Assembly: GCF_036959255.1 (NCBI RefSeq)
Contig: NZ_JAWMTI010000004.1
Location: forward strand, 434,001 to 498,000
Source of the DNA: Olivibacter sp036959255
Lineage (GTDB): Bacteria > Bacteroidota > Bacteroidia > Sphingobacteriales > Sphingobacteriaceae
Direction: 5' to 3'
DNA length: 64,000 nt
The position numbers were made by a program, and so were the translations under genes. Position 1 is the stretch's first letter; every line of letters starts with the position of its first letter. Below are positions 53,000-59,864 of the stretch, piece after piece. The notes under the pieces are model-generated. The model did no database searches, was not told the DNA's origin, and worked only from the letters and a program-made list of their open reading frames with translations.

Positions 53000-55186
53000 A
53001 TGGCTAAGCAAAATATAAACAAAAAGAACGATAAAATCGATAATAAAAAGATCGAGAACCTGGAACCTGATATGGAGCAAAGTGCGGGGGAATTAATGAC
53101 AACTAATCAGGGAGTAAAAGTTAACGATGATCAGAATTCACTCCGGGGCGGAGAGCGCGGTGCCACATTATTGGAAGACTTTATATTGCGCGAGAAGATA
53201 ACGCACTTCGATCATGAACGTATCCCCGAACGTATCGTGCATGCACGCGGTTCCGGCGCACACGGCGTGTTTAAATTATATAAACCCTTGAAAGAATTCA
53301 CTAAAGCTCATTTCTTAAACGACACCCATATTGAAACACCTGTTTTTGTTCGCTTTTCAACAGTTGCAGGGTCAAGAGGGTCGACAGATTTGGCAAGGGA
53401 TGTCAGAGGATTTGCTGTTAAATTTTATACACAAGAAGGTAACTTCGACTTGGTGGGTAATAATATGCCTGTATTTTTTATTCAGGACGCTATCAAGTTT
53501 CCCGATTTAGTACATGCCGTCAAGCCCGAACCTGATAATGAAATACCGCAAGCAGCTTCGGCACACGATACCTTCTGGGATTTTATCTCCCTCATGCCGG
53601 AGTCAGCTCATATGATTATGTGGCTCATGAGCGATCGTGCCATTCCGCGCAGCTATCGTATGATGGAAGGCTTTGGTGTGCACACTTTTCGCTTTATCAA
53701 TGAAAAAGGCAAGGCCCATTTTGTTAAGTTCCACTGGAAACCCCTATTAGGCGTACATTCCGTAGCATGGGATGAAGCGCAGAACATCTCAGGTAAAGAC
53801 CCTGATTTTCATCGTCGTGATCTTTGGGAAGCAATCGAAAGCGGTGCATTTCCAGAGTGGGAGTTAGGTGTCCAAATTGTCCCCGAGGAAGATGAGTTTA
53901 AATTCGATTTCGATCTTTTAGACGCAACCAAAATAATTCCGGAAGAACTGGTGCCGGTAAGACGCATAGGTAAGATGACCTTAAACCGTAATCCGGATAA
54001 CTTTTTTGCTGAAACGGAACAAGCAGCCTTTCATATCGGACATGTTGTCCCCGGGATAGATTTTACCAATGATCCGCTACTTCAAGGGAGGCTTTTTTCT
54101 TATACCGATACGCAATTGATCCGCTTGGGAGGGCCAAATTTTCACGAAATTCCGATTAATAGACCGATCGTGCCTATACATAATAACCAGCGTGATGGTT
54201 TTATGCGTCAACAGATAAACAAAGGCAAATCCAGCTACAACCCTAATTCATTGAGAAATGGAGATCCTTCCCAGGCCAAAGTTGCCGAGGGTGGTTTTAC
54301 AAGTTACCAGGAACGCATAGATGCAAAAAAGGTTCGAGCCAGAAGCAAGAGCTTCTTCGATCATTTTAGTCAGGCCCGTTTATTTTTTAACAGTCAATCC
54401 GACCCGGAAAAAAACCATTTGATCGATGCTTTTTCTTTCGAGCTTGGTAAGGTCAAAACTGTTGCGATACGGGAAAGGATGATTAGTATTCTTTCGCTTA
54501 TTGACAAAGGGCTGGCCTCGGAAGTTGCCTATGCACTTGGTTTGAAGGTACCAAAGAAGCCTGCACAACCGGTTAATCACAGTATACCTGCGGATGGTGA
54601 CCCTACCCAATATCAACCCATACAAGTTGAGTCTTCGTTAGCATATTCAGAAGCGCTGAGTATGAAAAATACGGTCAAAGATCGTATCGTGTCAAGGAAA
54701 ATCGCTTTTTTGGTTGCCGATGGGGTCGATGAACAATCCGTGACGACAGTGAAAGAATTTTTAGTGTCCAAAGGAGCCGTAGTACATATTATAGCACCGA
54801 GGCTTAATGCGGTTATTGGAAAAAGCGGAAAAGAAGTTGCCGTTGATGAAAGCTTTTTAACAGCTGCGTCTGTTTTATACGATGCCGTTTACGTTCCGCG
54901 AGGTACTAACAGCGTTGCCACATTGGAGGCTGAAGCGAATGCTGTTCATTTTCTCAATGAAGCATTTAAACACTGTAAAGCCATTGCGGCAGATGAACAG
55001 GCTTTGCAAGTTTTAGAAGCTACCTATTTTGCTAACAAGCTCCCCTCAACATTTACCGAGGAAACGGTATTGACAGAAGGACTTGTGGTTAACGCAGATC
55101 TAAAAAAGTTATCAAAACAATTTGTGACAGCAATTGCGTTGCATCGGTTTTGGGATCGCGAAAAACCGCGCCAAGTGCCAGCGTAG
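53000..55186 (+). CDS. katE: large-subunit catalase HPII type
   Basis: The 728-residue clade 2 catalase has catalytic His81 in RIVHARGSGAHG, Asn154 in LVGNNMPVFF and the haem-ligand Tyr368 in LFSYTDTQLIRLG. Each matches E. coli HPII at an offset of 47. An N-terminal polar arm (1-50) and a C-terminal flavodoxin/GATase1-like domain (about 575-728, VSRKIAFLVADGVDEQSV ... VYVPRGTNSVATL) are present. It decomposes hydrogen peroxide in the cytoplasm. It is co-transcribed with the DUF892 gene; an ankyrin gene follows convergently. Confidence 0.97.
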   Translation: MAKQNINKKNDKIDNKKIENLEPDMEQSAGELMTTNQGVKVNDDQNSLRGGERGATLLEDFILREKITHFDHERIPERIVHARGSGAHGVFKLYKPLKEFTKAHFLNDTHIETPVFVRFSTVAGSRGSTDLARDVRGFAVKFYTQEGNFDLVGNNMPVFFIQDAIKFPDLVHAVKPEPDNEIPQAASAHDTFWDFISLMPESAHMIMWLMSDRAIPRSYRMMEGFGVHTFRFINEKGKAHFVKFHWKPLLGVHSVAWDEAQNISGKDPDFHRRDLWEAIESGAFPEWELGVQIVPEEDEFKFDFDLLDATKIIPEELVPVRRIGKMTLNRNPDNFFAETEQAAFHIGHVVPGIDFTNDPLLQGRLFSYTDTQLIRLGGPNFHEIPINRPIVPIHNNQRDGFMRQQINKGKSSYNPNSLRNGDPSQAKVAEGGFTSYQERIDAKKVRARSKSFFDHFSQARLFFNSQSDPEKNHLIDAFSFELGKVKTVAIRERMISILSLIDKGLASEVAYALGLKVPKKPAQPVNHSIPADGDPTQYQPIQVESSLAYSEALSMKNTVKDRIVSRKIAFLVADGVDEQSVTTVKEFLVSKGAVVHIIAPRLNAVIGKSGKEVAVDESFLTAASVLYDAVYVPRGTNSVATLEAEANAVHFLNEAFKHCKAIAADEQALQVLEATYFANKLPSTFTEETVLTEGLVVNADLKKLSKQFVTAIALHRFWDREKPRQVPA

Positions 55187-55203
55187 CGAATTTACGTTAG
55201 GGG

Positions 55204-55237
55204 TAGGGTCTCGATGGAAAATAAGAGACCCTATTTT
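55204..55237 (+). terminator. terminator of the katE operon
   Basis: TAGGGTCTC (55204-55212) pairs with GAGACCCTA (55225-55233), followed by TTTT, between convergent katE and ankyrin stops. Confidence 0.7.
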
Positions 55238-55262
55238 GAAAAATTATTTTCACTATCTTGGA

Positions 55263-55748
55263 CTAATCGGGGAGGTATCTTTCGATCATAGCAATTGCTT
55301 CTTCGTTACCTTGCTGGGCTGCTAAATCAAGTACCGTTAATCCGCGCGCTTCCCGAACGCTTATATCCGCTCCACGTTCCAGTAATAGCGCAACCATGTT
55401 GTTTCTTCCAAACATGGCCGCAAACATAATGGCCGTACCACCGTTTCCGTGCTGCATATTTAAGTCGGCTCCGTAATTAACGAGCAATTCCGCAATATCA
55501 GTATGGCCTTTAAAAGCCACCCCCATCAGTGCGGTATTACCGCCGTTGTCCTGCGCATTTACATCGGCACCCGCATCAAGTAGTAGTTTTGCCCCTTCGT
55601 ATTGATTATTATAGCAAGCTATAATGAGTGGTGTATAACCCTTTTCGTCGCGTACATTCAGATTGACGTCGTTGTCGATGAACACGCGTAGTTGCGGTAT
55701 ATTTCCGGTTCGTGCTGCATTATTAAGACTGCTAATCAAGTTGTTCAT
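55263..55748 (-). CDS. ankyrin repeat protein
   Basis: The 161-residue protein consists of about four ankyrin repeats, e.g. DEKGYTPLIIACYNNQYEGA, DNGGNTALMGVAFKGHTDIA, GNGGTAIMFAAMFGRNNMVA and EARGLTVLDLAAQQGNEEAI. It has no signal peptide. Ankyrin proteins adjacent to catalase genes are known in proteobacteria (AnkB with KatB), where they support catalase activity. Here the order is convergent and a terminator separates them, so co-transcription is unlikely. Confidence 0.9.
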   Translation of the reverse strand: MNNLISSLNNAARTGNIPQLRVFIDNDVNLNVRDEKGYTPLIIACYNNQYEGAKLLLDAGADVNAQDNGGNTALMGVAFKGHTDIAELLVNYGADLNMQHGNGGTAIMFAAMFGRNNMVALLLERGADISVREARGLTVLDLAAQQGNEEAIAMIERYLPD

Positions 55749-55942
55749 GGCTAGTAGTTTTTGTCTTCAAACTTTTGTGCTTTGTTAACCCGGTCGCGCA
55801 CTAAATTCTAATGCATAGGGATATTTCGGATAACGCTTGCTTCGTCGGAATGTTTGCGGTGTCTACTAAAAGTATAATGTAAAGGTGTATCAGTAAGTTC
55901 AGGATTACTGTTTAAATTCGACAGTAGCAGTTCCTTAAAAAA
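55749..55942. other. ankyrin upstream region
   Basis: About 190 bases with no coding frame and no promoter that I can identify. It adjoins the SDR terminator. Confidence 0.35.
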
Positions 55943-55990
55943 TGAAAAGCCTATAGCCATATTCTTCTATATTAAGGCATGGCTATAGGA
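55943..55990 (-). terminator. terminator of the SDR gene
   Basis: CCTATAGCCAT (55951-55961) pairs perfectly with ATGGCTATAGG (55980-55990). On the minus strand a T-rich tail follows. It lies about 60 bases past the SDR stop. Confidence 0.7.
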
Positions 55991-56048
55991 TACTGCGTTA
56001 GAGTTCATGATTTTGAGCTGAGGCAGCTAATTCTTCGCTCAAAAGATT

Positions 56049-57122
56049 TTAGATTTTAGGAATGATCTTTTCTGATTGGAGCAACTTAAATAGATTTAGA
56101 AACGAATCTTCAGTTGATTGAAACGCTGAGAAACCATTTTTCCTGCTGTTTTTCATATCTGTCATGACCTCTATTGGTCGCGCCAAATCAAGATCCGTAT
56201 GCCATGGTGATGCGACGGCATCAAGGTCCTCACTCACAAGGTCGTGGTCTTTTGAAATTTTGTTCCAGAGCGCATGATCATTTTGCATTTCGCGTTCTAA
56301 TGGACGGATCTTCTCGGAATATCCTTCATATTCCACACCAAACCATTCCGCGATTCTTGGCCATAACCAATTCCACCTAAACACATCGCCATTGACAATG
56401 TTGTACGCCGTATTTGTCGCATTTGGTGTTGTACTTGCCCAAATTAAGTGTTTAGCTAAAATCGTCGCATCCGTTACGTCTGATAGGCCATTCCACTGGG
56501 CTTCCGAACCGGGCCATATAAATTTCCTTCCGGTTACCTTACATATAGTGGCGTAAACGGCCAGTGTAGTGCCCAGATTCATTAGATTACCCACTGCCTT
56601 GCCTATTACCGTATGTGGTCTGTGCACGCTCCACGAAAACCCGTCTCGTTTTGCAGCTTCGTAAACTTCATCTTCCTGCGCATAATAGAAATTGGCTATA
56701 TCAAGCCGTCCTTGTTCCTCTCTCAAAGGGGTTTCGGGTAACGCTCCCTCTTTTGCGTAGGCTTCGAAAGGCCCAAGATAATGTTTAAGGCCTGTAACCA
56801 AAGCGACATGTCTAACGCTTTTCTGCTTAGAAAGTGCTTTCAGTACATTTCTTACCATGGTTCCGTTATCTCTGACGTTTTCAGCTTCCGTATCGCGACG
56901 CACCCATGTATTTATAAATACATGAGTGGGGTAGATAGCTCTAATAGCATGATCAAGCGTTTCAATAGCTAATAAATCGGCCTTAATTGGATCCACTCCT
57001 TCGGGTAGATTCTCCGGATTCCTTGCCAATCCATATGTTTTCCATTTTTGAGATACGAGCTCTTGTGCTAAATTGCTACCTGTGATGCCGGTAGCCCCAA
57101 TCACCAATGCAATATTTTTCAT
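56049..57122 (-). CDS. SDR family NAD(P)-dependent oxidoreductase (PRISE-like)
   Basis: From the ATG at 57122 the 357-residue protein reads MKNIALVIGATGITGSNLAQ. The nucleotide loop GATGITGSN is of the atypical/extended SDR type, with LARNPENLPEGVDPIKADLL and HVALVTGLKHYLGPFEAYAK. The catalytic lysine/Tyr region is NFYYAQEDEVYEAAKRDGF and VHRPHTVIGKAVGN. It resembles iridoid-synthase/progesterone 5-beta-reductase (PRISE) relatives, which reduce enones. The substrate is unknown. Two FNR-type boxes lie upstream, and the Crp/Fnr regulator gene is beyond them. Confidence 0.9.
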   Translation of the reverse strand: MKNIALVIGATGITGSNLAQELVSQKWKTYGLARNPENLPEGVDPIKADLLAIETLDHAIRAIYPTHVFINTWVRRDTEAENVRDNGTMVRNVLKALSKQKSVRHVALVTGLKHYLGPFEAYAKEGALPETPLREEQGRLDIANFYYAQEDEVYEAAKRDGFSWSVHRPHTVIGKAVGNLMNLGTTLAVYATICKVTGRKFIWPGSEAQWNGLSDVTDATILAKHLIWASTTPNATNTAYNIVNGDVFRWNWLWPRIAEWFGVEYEGYSEKIRPLEREMQNDHALWNKISKDHDLVSEDLDAVASPWHTDLDLARPIEVMTDMKNSRKNGFSAFQSTEDSFLNLFKLLQSEKIIPKI

Positions 57123-57247
57123 CTTTTTAATTTTTTTAGGTGATGAAACGGTCATGATTCCACGATGTGTTTTTGAAAATCATAACGATTTCATATTCCA
57201 TCCGTTTTATGTGACTTCAAAGCTAGCGGTATCATTTTTCAATAATC

Positions 57248-57261
57248 TTGATCACGATCAG
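57248..57261. promoter_or_regulatory. FNR-type dyad 1 (one mismatch)
   Basis: TTGATCACGATCAG matches TTGAT-N4-ATCAA except for the last base. It lies 126 bases upstream of the SDR ATG. Confidence 0.5.
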
Positions 57262-57270
57262 AAAATTCTA

Positions 57271-57284
57271 TTGATCTAGATCAA
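57271..57284. promoter_or_regulatory. FNR-type dyad 2 (perfect)
   Basis: TTGATCTAGATCAA is a perfect 14-bp palindrome that fits the FNR consensus TTGAT-N4-ATCAA. It lies 23 bases from dyad 1 and 15 bases after the Crp/Fnr gene stop, in the SDR promoter region. Confidence 0.6.
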
Positions 57285-57298
57285 GAATCGGTTTGCAA

Positions 57299-57874
57299 TT
57301 AGCGCTTGTTCTTAATCCGACTAATCGTTTCCGGTGCTAGTCCAAGATAAGATGCGATCAGATTCTGCGGTACCCGTTGTAAGATATTCGGCATGGATTC
57401 AACGAGTCTTAAATATTTACTTTCTGCAGAATCGCTATTAGAACTGATGAGTCGTTGATCCTTTGTCACCAAGCTGTTCTGATAGAGGATACGAAAATAT
57501 CGTTCCATTAAAGGGATCTCGATTAGAAGCTTTTCGTAATTATCCCGACTGATTTGTAAAAGCTCTGAATCTTCAATAGCCTCAATACTTAACACAGCGG
57601 GTACTTGATGAATAAAACTGTTGAAGTCCGAGATCCACCAACCTTCCCACGCGAATAAAGATATGTGTTCATTACCCTTTTCATCCATATTGGCAGACTT
57701 TAATAATCCGCGTTCTACAAACGTCAAAAAATTACACACATCGCCCTCCATGAGTATGTACCCTCTGCGTTTGATTTTTTTCGTGCGGAAATAGCTCGTA
57801 ATTTTTGCTTTTTCAGCGTCCGATAATTGAACTTTCTCTTCGATATGGGAGAAAAGGACTTGAAACATATGCAT
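57299..57874 (-). CDS. Crp/Fnr family transcriptional regulator
   Basis: The 191-residue protein has a cyclic-nucleotide-binding-like beta-roll (IKRRGYILMEGDVCNFLTFVERG) and a dimer helix. The DNA-binding helix-turn-helix NLIASYLGLAPETISRIKN is near the C-terminus. The Cys cluster for an FeS sensor, as in Fnr, is absent. Homologues in Bacteroidota often control nearby oxidoreductases. The next gene downstream on the same strand is the SDR, with two dyads between. Confidence 0.93.
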   Translation of the reverse strand: MHMFQVLFSHIEEKVQLSDAEKAKITSYFRTKKIKRRGYILMEGDVCNFLTFVERGLLKSANMDEKGNEHISLFAWEGWWISDFNSFIHQVPAVLSIEAIEDSELLQISRDNYEKLLIEIPLMERYFRILYQNSLVTKDQRLISSNSDSAESKYLRLVESMPNILQRVPQNLIASYLGLAPETISRIKNKR

Positions 57875-57902
57875 ATTTTATGGGTGAATGTGTTGAGCTA
57901 CC

Positions 57903-57934
57903 TAAAAGTATGATGATGTAAAATACTTCTTCAA
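57903..57934 (-). promoter_or_regulatory. promoter of Crp/Fnr regulator
   Basis: On the minus strand TTG (57934-57932), 21 bases, then TACTTTTA (57910-57903), one base off TAnnTTTG. It lies 28 bases ahead of the ATG. Confidence 0.45.
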
Positions 57935-57986
57935 AAGTAACTGAAAAAAAGAAATAAAGCTTTCTACTTCGAAGCGTTTTAAAGGC

Positions 57987-59024
57987 CTAGTGTACCGTGA
58001 GTACAATCTTACCCTGAATGTTTCCCCGAGCAGCCCGTTGATGTGCTTTTTGTGCATCTGAAAGTGAAAAAGTACTATCTATAGCCGTGCGAAGCGTTCC
58101 TTTATCGAACAGTTTGCCAATTTCTGCCAATTGCCTACCATTTGACCGTACCTGAGTCGTAGAGAATACGATGCCCAGCTTTTCGGCCTCCTCGCGGCCT
58201 GTAGCACCCAGTCCAAAGACCGGGAAAAGTGCACCGCCCGGCTTGAGTGTGCGTAAAAAACGTCTGGTTGTTGGCCCACCAATCGAGTCGATGACAAGAT
58301 CTAAGCCATGAACTACTTCCTCGGGAATAGTCTTTGTGTAGTCGATGAATTTATCCACGCCAAGGTCACCTAGAAATCGCTCATGCTTACCCGATGCTAC
58401 GGCGATCACATACGCCCCTTTCCACTTTGCTAACTGTACGGCAAAATGCCCCACGCCACCTGCGGCGCCATTAACAAGTACCCTCTTACCTTCGAGTGGT
58501 ACCGGCTGGTGTTGATTTGGCTGAAGCGGGTTCGGCACATCGTGGCCCTGATCGATCATGAACTGCCATGCCGTGAGTAGCGACATCGGTGCCGCAGCGG
58601 CCTGCACATGATCAATGCTCATCGGCTTGTGTGCAACTTGCGACGCGGGCACGCTAACATATTCAGCATAAGCCCTGCTTTCTCCGAAAACACCTTCAGG
58701 AAAACGGACCATGGAGTAAACCGCGTCTCCAACGACGAAATCCTTAACGTTATCGGCAACTGATTCTACAATGCCCGACACGTCTGTTCCCAAAATGATC
58801 GGGAAATTTTCCTGTGGACGCCATTCAGGAGGAAGCGACTTAAATCCATCGCGCAGATACCAGTCGGGAGGATTAAGGCCTATTGCATGAACACGGATGC
58901 GAACCTCACCTGGTTTTAGCAAGGGAATTGGGGCGTCCTCGTAACGGAGTACTTCAGGGCCGCCGAACTCGTATTGGCGAACAGCTTTCATGATTGCTGC
59001 CTGATCGTTTGATTTTGATTCCAT
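57987..59024 (-). CDS. zinc-type NADP-dependent alcohol dehydrogenase/quinone oxidoreductase
   Basis: The 345-residue MDR protein has MKAVRQYEFGGPEVLRYEDA, the substrate domain segment GLNPPDWYLRDG, and VLVNGAAGGVGHFAVQLAKW (the NADP loop AAGGVG). The C-terminus is RAARGNIQGKIVLTV. Zinc-binding Cys residues are absent, so it is a zinc-independent quinone-oxidoreductase-like member. It probably reduces quinones or enones. The divergent HxlR gene and operators suggest induction by electrophiles. A second ATG at 58991 would give MKAVRQ. Confidence 0.93.
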   Translation of the reverse strand: MESKSNDQAAIMKAVRQYEFGGPEVLRYEDAPIPLLKPGEVRIRVHAIGLNPPDWYLRDGFKSLPPEWRPQENFPIILGTDVSGIVESVADNVKDFVVGDAVYSMVRFPEGVFGESRAYAEYVSVPASQVAHKPMSIDHVQAAAAPMSLLTAWQFMIDQGHDVPNPLQPNQHQPVPLEGKRVLVNGAAGGVGHFAVQLAKWKGAYVIAVASGKHERFLGDLGVDKFIDYTKTIPEEVVHGLDLVIDSIGGPTTRRFLRTLKPGGALFPVFGLGATGREEAEKLGIVFSTTQVRSNGRQLAEIGKLFDKGTLRTAIDSTFSLSDAQKAHQRAARGNIQGKIVLTVH

Positions 59025-59042
59025 TTTTTTAATTTAATTATG

Positions 59043-59076
59043 CAAAATTAAATTGAATGTATACTTTTGACAAGTA
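59043..59076 (-). promoter_or_regulatory. promoter with overlapping HxlR-type operator
   Basis: On the minus strand TTG (59073-59071), exactly 20 bases, then TAATTTTG (59050-59043), a perfect consensus promoter for the oxidoreductase. The dyad ATACTT-TTGAC-AAGTAT (59061-59077) covers its -33 element. TACT...AGTA arms are typical of HxlR/DUF24 operators such as that of YodB. Confidence 0.65.
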
Positions 59077-59100
59077 TGTACTTATTTGTATGTTACATAC
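59072..59100. promoter_or_regulatory. second and third dyads in the HxlR intergenic region
   Basis: AAGTA-TG-TACTT (59072-59083) and GTATGT-T-ACATAC (59088-59100) are perfect inverted repeats adjoining the operator at 59061-59077. They may bind additional HxlR dimers, giving autoregulation. Confidence 0.5.
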
Positions 59101-59147
59101 CAAAAAGTTTCTATTGCTGATTTTCAATTATTTATGTGGAAATAAAA

Positions 59148-59495
59148 ATGAAAAATAAGGAAGGAATTCCGGAGTGTATACAAAAGTGCGGTGTTGAATA
59201 TGCTTTTAAGCGCATAGGTGGAAAATATAAGGGCCGTATCCTGTGGCACTTGGGCTTAAAAACCGTATTACGCTATGGAGAATTAAAGCGGACTTTACCT
59301 GACATTACTACTAAGATGCTCACCCAAACCTTAAGGGAATTAGAAGACGATAAATTGATTATCCGGAAAATGTATCATGAAGTACCGCCCAAAGTAGAGT
59401 ATTCATTAAGCAACACCGGGCTCGAATTGATTCCGTTTATAGAGCATTTACACAACTGGGGCAAGAAGCAGTTGGAAACTGAATCTGCAGATTAG
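59148..59495 (+). CDS. HxlR family transcriptional regulator
   Basis: The 115-residue winged-helix protein has ECIQKCGVEYAFKRIGGKYK, LRYGELKRTLPDITTKMLTQ, LRELEDDKLIIRKMYHEVPP, and a C-terminal KVEYSLSNTGLELIPFIEHL helix. It has Cys residues (ECIQKC) that may sense electrophiles or reactive oxygen by thiol chemistry, as in YodB. The ATG at 59148 is used over the GTG at 59136. It is divergent from the quinone-oxidoreductase-like gene. Confidence 0.93.
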   Translation: MKNKEGIPECIQKCGVEYAFKRIGGKYKGRILWHLGLKTVLRYGELKRTLPDITTKMLTQTLRELEDDKLIIRKMYHEVPPKVEYSLSNTGLELIPFIEHLHNWGKKQLETESAD

Positions 59496-59560
59496 TAATT
59501 ACATAGCGTCGCCTGAGAATTTCTCTCAAACCCGAAAAAAAGATTGAAAATGGGCGAATA

Positions 59561-59721
59561 TTACCAGTGAACATCTTGAGCTGTTCTTCATGCGAAGATT
59601 TATTTTTATATAAGCTGACTAGCAGTTTACGTATTTCTGCCAGTGTAAAACTAACCACTTTAGCTTCAACAATAAGGCCGAGTCGTTGTACAATACGCTC
59701 ATCATAATTTTTGTAGTTGAT
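59561..59721 (-). pseudogene. truncated MerR-family regulator remnant
   Basis: On the minus strand a frame gives INYKNYDERIVQRLGLIVEA followed by KVVSFTLAEIRKLLVSLYKN and KMFTGNI. This matches the second half of the MerR DNA-binding domain (YDERVVQRL...AKELGFSLEEIREL). The frame begins after a TAA, so the initial helix-turn-helix is missing. The C-terminal dimer helix breaks off around 59561. It is not a functional gene. Confidence 0.55.
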
Positions 59722-59864
59722 TTAGCCCTACAGTAAAGTTACGATAGGGTTTTACTTTTATTTTTGAATAGAGTATATTTAGCTACCGGATTCATTGCAT
59801 TCAAGAGGTACCTGTTCAGGAGAGAAGAGGTTCGAATGAATACTTATAAACCTGCATAGCTTAC

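Noticed and set aside
59437..59658. 73-codon minus-strand frame
   Set aside because: Its N-terminal part is the MerR remnant; the rest is out-of-frame sequence antisense to the HxlR gene end, so it is not an intact gene.
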